From NCBI GenBank assembly GCA_031761405.1, contig JASEVX010000017.1:11976043-12040042 (forward strand): a DNA stretch of 64,000 bases, read 5' to 3'. The translations under genes and the position numbers were made by a program. Under the pieces are notes generated by a model that searched no databases, was not told the origin of the DNA, and worked only from the letters and a program-made list of their open reading frames with translations. The DNA is from Serripes groenlandicus (Eukaryota; Mollusca; Bivalvia; Cardiida; Cardiidae). This document shows, in pieces, positions 29,401 through 44,400 of the stretch. Positions within the stretch are counted from its first letter, which is position 1; every line of letters starts with the position of its first letter.

Positions 29401-32400
29401 CCAACCTGTACTTTTTCTCATGCACTGGCTCATTAAATTTAACCCTTTCCCACATATAGACGCTTTCTGACGCCTCTGCAGCAAACAGCTTTTTGAAAAC
29501 ATAGTGACAAAAGAAGAAATTGCTCAATACGAGCACTTTCTTCTTTTGCCACAATGTTTTCCACTTTTAATCATAGGTTATCCATTCAATGATAGAGATT
29601 TTCAATTTTTGACAAAATATGTTCAAAGTCGTCTGCTGTAGAATTGCTGTATGTGGGAAAGGATTAAACAATGATAGAAAAAAAAATCAACAATAAAATC
29701 ATTTTCTTAAAAGATTATTTCAATAAAAGTCTTCATAAATTAAGAATAACGAGAGCAAAGGAAAAGATGTTGAAATGACACGTCATATTTACCTTATAAG
29801 CAATCCCTACAATATTTATCAAGTTTGAGGCATACAATATTATAAGTCATCTGCCTAATCTTTTCCCACATACAACAAATCTGCAGCAGACGATTTTAAA
29901 AAACATTTTGCCCAAGCTGTAGAAAATCTCCATAGATTAGTTGAATTATTGAATAGAGTTGAAAACATTATGACAAAAGGAGAAATTGCTCGTTTGCCAT
30001 AATGATTTAAGTCGAATCAATAATCATTTCTTCAATTGTAGAGATTTTGAAAATAACTTTATGGATGTTTTCAAAGTCGTCTGCTGCAGATTTATTGTAT
30101 GTTAGAAAGGGTTATTTCAATTTCAAACTAGAACTATCACTGAATGTGATTAATACCCCCAAACGCTGCCCTGATAGGAAAGGTTGTGAAATATTTAGAA
30201 ACCCCACCTTAAAAGGACAATGTTATGGATCGGGTTATTCTTGTTTTGTTCATTTTTGGATAACAAAGGGCAATAACTCTGTAATTATGTAAATAAGAGT
30301 TATGGTTCTTGTACACTGCACTTCCTCTGATATGTAGTTTTATTAGATTCCATCTGTTAGTTATTAAGTAATTCTCCGGACAAGAAAAAGTAACAAAGGG
30401 CAATGACTCTGTATTTAGGTAAAATAGAGTTATGGTACCTGTACACCGCACTTCCTCTCAATGTGTTGTATCATCCTATGATGTTTTATTAAATTCCAAC
30501 AATTAGTTTTAAAGTTATGCTCCAGACAAGACTCTACGAACAAGAAAAAGTAACAAAGGGCAATAACTCTGTATTTAGATAAAAAAGAGTTTTGGTTCCT
30601 GTACACCACACTTCCTCTCAATGTTTTGTATCATCCTATGAAGTTTAATTAAATTCCAACAATCAGTTTTAAAGTTATGCTCCGGACAAGACTCTACAAA
30701 TAAGAAAAAGTAACAAAGGGCAATAACTCTGTAATTATGTAAAGTAGAGTTATGTTTCTTGTACACTGCACTTCCTCTGATTATGCCCTACCATTATATG
30801 TAGTTTTATTAGATTCCATCTATTAGTTATTAAGTAATTCTACGGACAAGAAAAAGTAACAAAGGGCAATAACTCTGTATTTAGATGAAATAGAGTTATG
30901 GTTCCTGTACACCGCACTTCCTCTCAATGTGTTGTATCATCCTATGAAGTTTTATTAAATTCCAACAATTTGTTTTAAAGTTATGCTCCGGACAAGACTC
31001 TACAAATAAGAAAAAGTAACAAAGGGCAATAACTCTGTAATTATGTAAAGTAGAGTTATGTTTCTTGTGTACACTGCACTTCCTCTGATTATGCTCTACC
31101 ATTATATGTAGTTTTATTAGATTCCATCTATTAGTTATTAAGTAATTCTACGGACAAGAAAAAGTAACAAAGGGCAATAACTCTGTATTTAGGTAAAATA
31201 GAGTTATGGTTCCTGTACACCGCACTTCCTCTCATTGTGTTGTATCATCCTATGATGTTTCATTAAATTCCAACAATTTGTTTTAAAGTTATGCTCTGGA
31301 CAAGACTCTACGAACAAGAAAAAGTAACAAAGGGCAATAACTCTGTAATTATGTAAATTAGAGTTATGGTTCTTGTACACTGCACTTCCTCTCATTATGC
31401 TCTACCATTGTATGTAGTTTTATTAGATTCCATCTGTTAGTTATTAAGTAATTCTCCGGACAAGAAAAAGTACCAAAGGGCAATAACTCTGTATTTCGAT
31501 AAAATAGAGTTATGGTTCCTGTACACCGCACTTCCTCTCAATGTGCTGTATCATCCTATGAAGTTTCGTTCAAATCCTATGATGCATGGTTAAGATATGG
31601 GCCGGACAAAATATGGCTTCCGACCGACCGACCGACCGACCGACACAGTGACTCCTATATACCCCCCCAAAACTTTGTTTTTTGGGGGTATAATAAGAAT
31701 TTAATTGCAAATGGTCGTTAACACTTTCCCTCATATAGACGCTTTCTGACGCCTCTGCAGCAGACGGCTTTTTGAAAACAAAGTGACAAAATAAGAAATT
31801 GCTCAAAACGAGCAATTTCTCCTTTTGACACAATGTTTTCCACTTTTAGTCATAGGTTATTCATTCAATTCTAGAGATTTTCTATTTGTTGACAAAATAT
31901 GTTCAAAGTCGTCTGCTGCAGAATTGTCGTATGAGGGAAAGGGTTAAATGCGTTCAAAGACAAGGCTATAAAACATACCTCAACATGCGACATCTGTGTT
32001 CTTGTAAGCGAGCAGCAGCAGATTCCAAATCTTTCACATCTTTGTGACTCCATAATCTCTCGGCTGTGGCTGACGCTCTAGGCCTGAAGTAACGGTAGAA
32101 ATATAGGTCTCGTCCAACAATTCAATTCAATAGGTCTCGTCAAACAATTCAATTCAATTTTTTCACTTAAGGATTTTTAAGGTTAGACTATCAACTAGAT
32201 TTTGATGCAGATGATGACAAAATATGAGCAATTTATTCTTATCCGTTTCCATTGATTGATTGGGGTTGATTGGGGTTTAACGCCGTTTTTAACAATTTCT
32301 CAGTTATATCACGGGGTCAGTTCACCTACTCATGCATTTCCTGGTTTTCTCACACCAGTACTCCACACAACAATCTTCCCAAGCAACTGGCTGCTTTTCC

Positions 32401-35400
32401 ACATAGACTTAGCCCATTGGTGGAAGACGAATGGCGCATGTCGCATTGACTTTTGTCAATCGTCGGAAAGAAAGTTGGCCGAGCCGGGATTCGAACTCAC
32501 AACCCCTGGATTGACAGCCCGTGTCGATACCGTCTGAGCTACTGGGGCTCGGATTTATCCGTTTCCAACCTAGAAAAAAAGACTACAGCAGAAGACTTTA
32601 AAAATATCCAGGGGAAATATGGAAAATCTCATTAAAAAATATACAACGATTTCAAAAGTGCTCTACATTTGGGAAAAGTCTTAAAATCTAGATTGATTAT
32701 ATAGTACACCTAATAATGCTTATATAAGAGATTTTTTCTTTCCACCTTTTCCAGGAATATTTGATTATAGCATATATAAAGGAGTATTTAGATTTCTTTT
32801 CATATTAAACATTTATAGTAAAATTCTTTGCTGACATTTTGATATATTTTGATTACTTAAATGTTCTGAAGATATAACAGTATATTATGCAGTACTCTTT
32901 TAAAATTCTTTTCTAGATTTTATTATTTTAATCCTAACAATTGTTAAAGCCAAGCATTACAGGTTGAAAACAATGTTAGAAAGAAGAATATTTGGATCAG
33001 GTCTCCAAAATGATTTCAAAAGACATTTGCTGAAGAAGCATTACAATCTACATGAATATCCTTAACACTCATGTTTAACTATATGCTAGTCAACGCATGA
33101 TGGCTCAGTCAGTAAGAACAAGGGTTGTCAATTCAGGGATCAATAGTCTGAACACCATCTCAGCCATTCACTCTTTCTGTGTTTGTGATTTATGTCATGC
33201 GTATTCAAGCAATAGGATAATAGTCTATGTTGGAAAATACTCAGTTACATGGAAAGAATGTTGTTTGGACAACACCTGCAAGAAAGCCAGGAATTATATA
33301 ATAAGGTGAACTGGCCATTGTAATACATGTATAACTGAAATTCTGAAAATAGCTCCCAATTGAATCAATTAATTAATTATACATTTCTAACTCACCATAA
33401 CATCACCATAGCATTTTCATTTTCTATATATTCTGCCCACAAACAAGCCTCTCCACCCAGCACCTTGGATTCGTCTATTGTATAACCTGGTGGTAAATCA
33501 TAGGAGCATCATAAGTCTAATCCTTTTCAACATACAAGAAAGTCGATTTTGAAAATGTCTTGACAAAAATATGGAAAATCTCTATAAATGAATGTACAAC
33601 TATTAAATAGAGTTTAAAACATTGTGGTTAAAGGAGACATTGATAATTACGAGTGATTTCTCCCTTTGTCACTATGTTTTCAAAAGTCGTCTGCTGCAGA
33701 GTGTTTCAAATGTGTCTACATGCTGGAGAGGGTTATATAAGAGATGTTAACTCTTTCCCACATACAGGCATTTTCTGACATCTGTGCAATTTCTGTTTTT
33801 CTATTTTTTTTTAAACTTTATATACTTCAAAATCTCATTTCAATATTTTTTTTTAGATTATAAACCTTGTTCTCGTCATATTTGCGCAGCAGACAATTAT
33901 TGGATCAGGTATATTAACCCTTTCTGACGCCTCTGCAGCAGACGGCTTTTTGAAAACATAGTGACAAAAGAAGAAATTGCACAGAACGTGCAATTTCTCC
34001 TTTTGCCACAATGTTTTCCACTTTTTGTCATAGGTTATCCATTCAATTATGGAGATTTTCTATGTTTTGACAAAATAAGTTCAAAGTCGTCTGCTGCAGA
34101 ATTGTCGTATGAGGGAAAGGGTTAAGCAAACCCAAGTGATATGAAGAATACCTCAACCATGGCCTAAATATGAAGAGTTGACCCTTTCCTTCATATAGAC
34201 GATTTCTGAAACCTCTGCAGTAGACAACTTTTGAAAACATCAGGGAAAAAGGAGAAATTGCTCAAAACAAGCCATTTCTCCTTTTGCCATAATGTTTTCA
34301 ACTTTTTTTCAGTAATTAAACACTCATTTAATGATTTTCCTTGTTTTGCCTAGATGTTTTCAAAGTTGTCTGCTGCAGATTTGTTATATTTAGGAAAAAG
34401 GGTTAACAGATCTCTGCCACAAAATATCTATAAAATGACTTAACTAAACCCAATGTTATGTACTCAATGAGACAATTCCTTTAAGTACCACACAAAGTAG
34501 AGTTTGAAGGTAAAAAACAGGATCTGTGAACCCTGATGTAAGCCTTGGAAGACAGTGGTACAGTGGTAGAGCGTCTGCCTCTCATATCAAAGATACCAGG
34601 TTTGTATCCCAGCATTAGCGGGTTCTGCATTTGGGATTGTTCCACACAAACGGTGCGAGTACTGGTTATGTCTCCAGGAAGCAGACATTGAGCATGATTA
34701 TTATAAGCTTAAAGCTTGTTTCGCTATTGATGTAAAACAAGTAACTGGATTGCAAGCAATACCATAGTCCCCTACTGGTTTGCACTAAGTCCAAAAAGGG
34801 GCATAACTCATTAAAAAATTGACGAAATCCCAGGAAACGCGAACTTGATCTGTGACACATGATTACAAAGGCATATACAAAATTTCAGGTCAATACCTCA
34901 AAGCATGTAGAAAAAAAGTGCGGAAAACGAATATTCTAAGTCCAAAAAGGGGCATAACTCATTAAAAAATTGACGAAATCCCAGGAAACGCGAACTTGAT
35001 CTGTGACACATGATTACAAAGGCATATACAAAATTTCAGGTCAATACCTCAAAGCATGTAGAAAAAAAGTGCGGAAAACGAATATTCTAAGTCCAAAAAG
35101 GGGCATAACTCATTAAAAAATTGACGAAATCCCAGAAAACGCGAACTTGATCTGTGACACATGATTACAAAGGCATATACAAAATTTCAGCTCAATACCT
35201 CAAAGCATGTAGAAAAAAAGTGCGGAAAACTGATTTGCCGGACTGACTGACTGACTGACTGACTGACTGACAGATGGACTGACGGACGGAGTGCAAACCT
35301 AATAGTCCCCTTCGGCACGCCGGTAGGGGACTAATAAAGAAGTTTAAACTTAGTAAGCTCCTTATCTATGGCGGCTGTGTGGTACATACCGTATGAAGTA

Positions 35401-38400
35401 TCGACTGGATCACACTGATAATACTTGGACCATTTTGTTCCGTATTCAATCTGATCGAGGTACCAGCAGGTAGAGTAGATCACGCTGAGACCCAGTGATG
35501 TGGCCCTTTGTATGTCCTCCATTCCTCCCTGCCACACATGGATGATCGTATCGTTGGGAAGCTGTAAAAGCAACAACAACAATAAGCGTCTGTGAGACAC
35601 CGATGCCCGTGGGCAGCAACATAACCCTTTCCCACATACAACAACTTTAAAAAATATCTAAGCAAAAACATGGAAAATCTCTTTGAAATAAGGTATAATT
35701 ACTGAAAACAATTGAAAGCATTGTGACAAAAGGAGAAATTGCTCATCATGAGCAATTTCTCCTTTTGTCACAATGTTTTCATAGGTCGTTTGCTGCAGTT
35801 GAACTTTTTTAAATGCAGATTAAAGGTCAATTTCACAGGCACAAGATCAAACAATTTGGTAGTACAATAATGGTCTTGTCGCCAAAAAAAATCCCACATG
35901 ACAACTATCAAGGCCTATCTCATACAGGTCAAGAGTAATAGTCAATGATCAATGGTCAACGGTCAAGTTTTGCACACAAATGTTGGCATATATATATATA
36001 ACACTTTATCACATAAAACCCTCACTGCGAGTGTCAAAATCCCATGACGTAAATATCATATGACACTACTAGTTAGGTTTTTTAGTCTTACGCTCAAGTC
36101 TGTTACAACGCAGAAACCAAACAATGAAAATGACATCATAACGTAAGGCCTTTTGGTGCCAAAACCGGCAAATTTCATGTAGAAATATGGGAAACGTTAT
36201 GTACATTTTTTCGAAATATATATCACTTTATATCACTTTATGTGGTGAATAGAATATCTGATATGTGTTGATTTAGTATCACTTTTAATAAACTCGTTAA
36301 CTAAGCTGAATATGACGCTCACCAAGGCTCGCGGCATATCATCTTAGTAAACTCGCTTAATAAAAGTGATAATAAATAAAAACTCATGAAATATCCTCTA
36401 TATATACAATAGGGTATAAATATCAAAAGGACAACTGGTTTGCCATTAAGATATACACATTTCCCCTTGGTATAGAAGTTTCCTTCAAAACTTCATTTTA
36501 TTCAATGATCCATCCTGCAGTTTCTGAGAAATAGTACAGACTTGATGTTGGTATTAACCCTTTCCCTCATATATACGCTTTCTGACGCCTCTGCAACAGA
36601 CGACTTTTTGAAAACATAGTGACAAAAGAAGAAATTGCTCAAAACTAGCAATTTCTCCTTTTGTTTCCACTTTTTAGTCATAGGTTATTTATTCAATTAA
36701 AGAGATTTTCTATTTTTTGACAAAATATGTTCAAAGTCGTCAGCTGCAGAATCGTTGTATAAGGGAAAGGGTTAACCCTTTAACTAATAATCAAGGGACC
36801 ATAACTCCATAATATAACGTCCAACCGGATTGCCATAACAATATCCACATCTTCTCCTGCAGAGCTCCAGATAACTGGCGTTTTTCATGTTCTAAAATCC
36901 TTATTTGACCCTCTAACCCTATGTTGTGGGTACTCAAAAGAATCGTCTCATTGAGACGATTCTTTTGAGTACCCACAGCATAGGGTTTGCTTTAATAATA
37001 AGAGAGAAATTGTGGGGAAAAGTGATGAATACCCCTCCCTATCTGGACCTCTGTCTTGGTGTAGTAGGTTCCTATAAAATGTCATCCAAATTCAACCTAG
37101 AGGTTTAGAGAAATACTGTGGACACATTATGTTGGTATATTAATCTATAACACTATTTATTATAATCAAAGGCGCATAATTCTGTGAAACATTCAACTGA
37201 AATTCAATAAGAATGAGCATATCTGTGGTAGAGAAGCCTCCTATAGAATACAAACAAGATTTTATTCATGTTCTAATTAAAAATTTACATATATACATCT
37301 TATTACAATTCCTATATTCCTATAGAATTTGATTGAATTCAAGTTGTTGGCAAAAAAATAGCAGGGACACAAAAGTGACCCATTGCGCAACAAACATGGT
37401 GAATCTTAGAAACCCCCTAAAAATGAAAGCAGTTGAAAACCTTGCGGCAAAAGAGGTAAATGCTTATTGTGAGCAATGTTTCCTTTTGCCACAATGATTT
37501 CTAGAGTTGTCTAGTGAAGATGCTACTGCATGAAGAAATGGGTTAAAAGATTTTTTAATTTAAAGCTGCTGTGAAAGTCATTTTGTGCATCGCATAGAAC
37601 TGTAGAACAAATTTTGAAAGCAGGCTACCGGTATATGTGAAAAGATTTGAAATTAATCCATTTGCTTTAGACGAAGTCGCTTGAATTTAAATGAAAGGTC
37701 AGATGGAACTACTAGTGGTGGATGCTGGACGATGAGTTTTGAACTCTTTCCCACCTATAGACGCATTTTGAAACATCTGCAGTAGAAGACTTTTTGAAAA
37801 CAGTGCGTCAAAAGGAGAAATTGCTCGAAACAAGTAAGTTCAACTTTTGCGTCAATGTTTTCAAAACCTTTTTTAGTAATTATACCTTCATTTTTAAAGG
37901 TTTTCCATATCTTGAGTAGTTGTTTTTAAAGTCGTCTGCTGCAGATGTGTTGTATGTGGGAAGGAGGTAATAACAAAGGTTCACCTGAGCTATTCATACA
38001 AGAGCTCAGATAACGGGCGTTTTGCATGCTCTGGAATCCTTATTTGATCCTCTAACCTGATGTTGTGGGTACTCATAAGAATTGTCTCAGTGAGATGATT
38101 CTTTTGAGTACCCACAACATAGGGTTTGCTTTAATAATGAGAGAGGAATTGTGGGAAAAAGAGCTGATTAGCCCCTCCTTATCTGGACCTCTGCATACTT
38201 GTGTTATCAATCAAGTTAACATTATTAATTAATGATATTTGAATATTTGATCCTCTATCCCTATGCTGTGGGTACTCAAAAGAATCGTCTCAGTGAGACG
38301 ATTCTTTTGAGTACCCACAACATAGGGTTTGCTTTAATAATGAGAGAGGAATTGTGGGAAAAAGAGCTGATTAGCCCCTCCTTATCTGGACCTCTGCATA

Positions 38401-41400
38401 CTTGTGTTATCAATCAAGTTAACATTATTAATTAATGATATTTGAATAACATGTACCGGTATACCCAATCATTTTTAATTGATATTGTAATGTTAATTTT
38501 TGAATAGTTAATTTGTTAATATCTGTGTGTAAAAAGCATGTGCATATGTTTATGCTGTTTCATACCTTGAAGCTACTCCCCTGTACATAAGGCAAAGAAA
38601 GGGTTAAATACAATTAAGTTAAGTTGTACCTTTGCACGAAGACTATTTTCACAAAGGTTTTAGTAAAACGAGTTAATGTAGAATTGCATGCAATACAAAA
38701 GTCCCCTACCAAACTTGAAAAAAGGTACATTATTCAAGCCTCACTTTAGAGTTACGGCCCTTGACATATATTGTCCTGATTAAATGTATGAAGTTCTAGA
38801 GTTCTAGACATGAAATCGCGGAACAAAGTCTTCAAGTCTGACCTTGACCTTGGGAGTATGTGGCTGGTTATTGTGCATGACACATCATCTTGATATGAAG
38901 AATATATATCAAAATCCATTCAAGCATGTGTAAGACACAGTCCGACATGTCAGAAAATCCTGAGAATGTTTGAGCCCAATTTGTAACCTTGATCTTGAAA
39001 GTGGGTGTCTGCTTGTTGTGCATGACACATCATCGTGTTATGGAGAGTAATATCAAAATCCATTCAAGCATGTGGAAGATACAGCCCTGACAAGAAATGT
39101 CGGACTGAAAATGTTTGAGCCCAAACTGTGACCTTGACCTTGGGAGTAGGTGGCTGGGTGTCATCTTGTTATGGAAAAAAATTGAGTTAAGTAATATCAA
39201 AATCCATTCAAGCATTTGGAAGATACAACCCGGACACACAATTGAGGACGGGCAATGTTTGAGCCCACACTGTGACCACGACCTTATGGAGTATGATTGA
39301 GTGAAGTAATATCAAAATTCAGTCAAGCCTGTAGACGATACAGCCAGGACAAGAAATTTCAGACGGACTGACAGACGCGAGGAAACCTATAGTCCAAAAC
39401 CGGTAGGGGACTAATAAGATACAAACACAAAACATTAATATAGATTCGTTTGAATGTAATTGAACCAAAACATTTTCGATGCATTGAAATGCTCGAAACT
39501 GAGTTTTCATGTTACATACGGTTTCAATATCTATTAAACACTCTAAAGGGTTAGCCCTTTTCAACATACATACACTTTCTGATGCCTCTTCTGATGTTTT
39601 TAACTTTTATTCAGTACATACACAGTGGAACCTGTGTATAAAGACTACCCCTGGGGAAACAACAATATGAACTTTCTCACAGATGGCCTTAATTGCAGGG
39701 TCATTTATGCAGAAAATGAGTTAATTGGGAAAGTGAGGTTGCTAAACAGGAAATCATTATTGCAAGGTGGTCTTTACCCTTTCCCTCATATAGGCGCTTT
39801 CTGACGCCTCTGTAGCAGACGGCTTTTTGAAAACATACTGACAAAAGAAGAAATTGCTCCAAACGAGCAATTTCTCCTTTTGCCACAATGTTTTCCACTT
39901 TTAGTCATAGGTTATCTATTTAAATAAAGAGATTTTCTATTTTTTTACAAAATTTGTTCAAAGTCGTCTGCTGCAGAATTGTCGTATGGGGGAAAGGGTT
40001 GACTGTACCTCCATCTCTAGAGATGTTCCTTGCTGGTGTAAAGATGTTTTCAAAGTCGTCTGCTAAAGATTTGTTGTAAGTGGAAAGGGTTTATATATTT
40101 AACAATATAAAAAAACAATTAATGAACACCCATCAAGGGAGATTGAATCAGAATTGTTTCCATAGGACACAAGACCCTTCCACTTAACCCTTTCCCACAT
40201 ACATCAACTCAGCCGACTTTGAAATCTTTTAGCAAAAATATAGAAAATATGTTGTGGATGTGTCTGTATGTGTGAAAGGGGTCATTTAATTGTCAGCAGT
40301 CATTACTGCAGTGGTGTTATTTAAGAGAAGGCACAAGAGAAAGTTGATGCAAGGCATCAATGTCGCCGGAAAAGACTGCATTGATTTATTTATGTATTCT
40401 TGACTTTTTTTAGTCTATTCAAACATTAGGAACGTTGAAATGAAAACATTTGCTTATAAATGTTATATTCATACCTATACATTAGGGTATCTATAAAAAA
40501 TTAACGAAATGTGTACACATTTATCTTGGCTTAAATTTAATTTTGCTGTTGTTACTTATTTAAATAATAGTATTCATTCATATAATTTCAATGTTTGTCA
40601 ATCTTATTCGAATCACAAGGTAAATATCCTGGTATTGCTTTAAAGGGAGGTAATTTGAAGTAAACAAAAGTCTTCAGAAGGAGAAATATATCAGCATTAC
40701 CGTCTACAGTTTAAATTGTTCTATTGTTTGTGGATTTACAAATGTTCTTTTTTTCTTATTTCTACATGTACAACGAAATATTGCGGCTTCTCTTTGACGA
40801 TTTGCGTCAAACATTCGTCTTGTACTTGTCTAAAATAAAATAATATCACTCGCTTTTTCATATCGAAATGCGCATGCGCGAAAATTGATGTTAAAGGTCA
40901 CGAAACTACACAACAGAATAGGGTCTATATTTAGCTTAGAAACAGTTCCTACTTTAGATATTCATGGATTAACATTATTAAATGAATTCTACACAAATCA
41001 AGACATCTCTTTGAACATGAAAACAACATTTAGTAAGTTAAAATTGCTATTAAAAGGAGAATCCGAAATTGACCTCAATGATGACACATAAGAGTCTGCA
41101 TTAGGGGGTGTTGGTTCACGTCTTGAAGGGACCACTTTTGTCTTCGTAAATAAGACAAAAAACTTAAATGCGAGTGAAATAAAAAAAACTGCAAACATTA
41201 AAAAATCGGAATATTTATTTCATTGTAGATGTGTCATTTATTAGTGTTCGTAAACAACCACAATTGTAATATGTTCAAATCATCTAGATTTGTTTCTTTC
41301 TAATAATAAGCCGCCCTCCCATGTGATTTCAGAAAAGCTATTAAAAATAGAAGTCGCGGGCTTCTGCCCGGCGACTAATAACCATTCTACAGGTAGACAG

Positions 41401-44400
41401 TGACACATTTTAAGAGAAACTTCCAATAGAGTTAAATGATTCTAGGTCAAACGCTTGTGAGAGAAACATTACACAAAAACTGGCATGAAAGGTAATATTG
41501 ACTGACTGACAATGGTTAATCTTAGTTTCATACATCTCTAAACATTTGTGTGTGTGTGTGTGTGTGTAGCGATGGGGGTGGGGGTGGGGGAGGATTGGGG
41601 GGATGGGCAAAACAAGATGACAGCATCGCATGCCAAGGTTGGCAGCAGACTACATTTTGAAATGTTGCGGCAAAAGATAAATTTCTCCTTTAGCCGCAAT
41701 TTTTTCAACTTATTGTATATTGGTAAGGGTTGAATAAAACATTTTGTGTGGCCATCGACTGTGACAAAGCCAGGTTCATCTTGGATACAGTGCTAAAACT
41801 CTAAACTAGAATGGAGTGCTCCATGGAGCACAGTGTGTCACCTGCACCTGCTCATTGAAAGTGTGACGAAAAAGTGTAACGAAAAAGTGTGACGGACAGA
41901 CAGACGCCGGACAAAACAAAATGTAATCACTAAGTGCCTACCATGCTACGCAGGGTGACATAAAAATTGGGGATAGATCTTTGTAAAACTCACCTGTACA
42001 TTATTATTCATGATCTCTTGCCAGAACACAAACCTAATACCATTGTTTCTCTTGGAACCAACACTTTTTAGATCCCCAATCAACCTGAAATTATATATCA
42101 TCAGTTGTAATAGGTTTCTGTACTCAAGAGACCAGAGGGTTTACCCTATCTGAAGTAACCCTTTCAAACATACAGACACTTTCTGACGCATCTGTAGCAG
42201 ACGACTTTTGAAAACATTATGTCAAAAGGAGAAATGAGCATTTTCTCCTTTTGCCACAATGTTTTTAACTTTATTCAATAACTGCTCTTTCACTTATCGA
42301 GAGTTTCCATATTTATGTCTAGATACTTTCAAAGTCGTCTGCTGGAGATTTGTTTTATGTGGGAAAGGGTTACCCTTTCAAACATACAACAATTCTGCAG
42401 CAGAAGAGTTTGAAAACATCCCAGGAAAAATATGGTGAATATCTATAAATGTATGTAGGATTATCAAGGCAATGTAGTATTTGTGGGGGGAAAAAGTGTA
42501 TGCCCCTCTGAACCCTGTCCCTGATTTGGGACTAGGTGTCCTGGATTTGATCCTTGCTTGGGGCGGTTATGGTGAAGTGTCATTGAGCAAGGCATGTTTT
42601 CCTAGCCTAGCAGTCACCATGATATAACTGAAATACGGTTAAATTGGCTTAACCCTTTCCCACATAGAGAGGCTTTCTGATGCCTCTGCAACAGACTGAT
42701 GACTTTTGAAAACACTGTGACAAAAGGAGAAATTGCTCGTTTTGAGCAATTTCTCCTTTTGCGGAAGTGTTTTCAACTTTATTCAATTATTATGCCATTA
42801 TTTATAGAGATTTTTCACGTATTTGAAAAAATGTTTTCAAAGCTGTCTGCTGCAGATTTGCTGTATGCGGGAAAGGGTTAAACCCCCAATAAATCAACCC
42901 TTTCCCTGGTATAGACAACTTTAGAAGACTCTGAAGATGAAAACATTTGATTGATTGATTGTTTGGTGTTTTATGCAGCTTAAAACAATTTTTCAGTTAA
43001 ATCACAGCAATTCCTCGGTAATTTTACCAGTACTACAGGTCCATTTATCCTGACAGTTGTAACGCTAACCCTGTAAACCTGAGTGCAGCCAGGGATCAAA
43101 CCTGTGACCTCCCACACCTAAGGTGAACACTCAACCACTACACCACAAGGCAGTGATAACATTTGAAAACATTGCTGTAAAATGAGTAATTAACTAGAAT
43201 TGTTTTTGCAAAAAACAGATGTCTCCCCTCAAATATCTGTCAAAATCTCTCAAAACATTCCAACCTATAAATTTGGGACAGATATGGAGCGGACACGAAA
43301 TAAAGCCTCAAACCTTTGACCTTCAAGCGTGACCTTGACATTGACCCTATATTGTCGAGACGTGGGTTCTGCACGTCGCCTTGATGAGGTAAACATGTGA
43401 CCCAAGTTTCATGAAAATCCTTCAAGCCGTCTGGGAGATATGGAGCGGACACGAAATAAAGCCTCAAACCTTTGACATTCAAGCGTGACCTTGACCTTGA
43501 CCCTATATTGTCGAGACGCAGGTTCTGCACGTCGCCTTGATGAGGTGAACATGTGACCCAAGTTTCATGAAAATCCTTCAAGCCGTCTCGGAGATATGGA
43601 GCGGACACGAAATAAAGCCTCAAACCTTTGACCTTCAAGTGTGACCTTGACCTTGACCCTATATTGTCGAGACGCGGGTTCTGCACGTCGACTTGATGAG
43701 GTGAACATGTGACCCAAGTTTCATGAAAATCCTTCAAGCCGTCTGGGAGATATGGAGCGGACACGAAATAAAGCCTCAAACCTTTGACCTTCAAGCGTGA
43801 CCTTGACCTTGACCCTATATTGTCGAGACGCGGGTTCTGCACGTCGCCTTGATGAGGTGAACATGTGAGCCAAGTTTCATGAAAATCCTTCAAGCCGTCT
43901 TGGAGATATGGAGCGGACACGATTTCGGACAGACGGACAGACAGACAGACAGACAGAAGGACAGACAGACAGACAGACGCCCAGGACAAAAACAATATAT
44001 CTCCCCTGTATACAGGGGGAGACATAATTACTCAAGGGGAACATTTGGATGTAGGCGCCCCTAAAAATATCAAATCAAGCTACTCAGCCCTTTCCAAGAT
44101 ATAAAAGCTTTCTGACGCCTCTGTAACAGACTGCTTTGTGAAAACATAATGACTAAATTAGAACTTGGTCAAAAGCAATTTCTCCTTTTGTCAATACATT
44201 CAACCTTTCTTCAGTAATTATTCCATTTAAAGTGGTTTTCTATATTTTTCCCTTGATGTTTTGAAAATTGTCTGATGCAGATTTGTTGTTAGAGGGAAAG
44301 CAAATCTGCAGCAGACGATTATGAAGACATCTAGGCAAACATATGGTAAATCTCTATAAATGAAAGCATAATTACTAAACAAAGTTGAAAATATTGTGGC

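Noticed and set aside
40885..41091. 68-residue + ORF
   Set aside because: Starts inside a dispersed repeat and has no recognisable motif; no splice or promoter support.
43240..44025. 261-residue minus-strand ORF with internal repeats
   Set aside because: It is the translation of a 165-bp tandem unit (a multiple of three) inside a mobile element. The text is the reverse of noncoding units that elsewhere carry frame-breaking changes.
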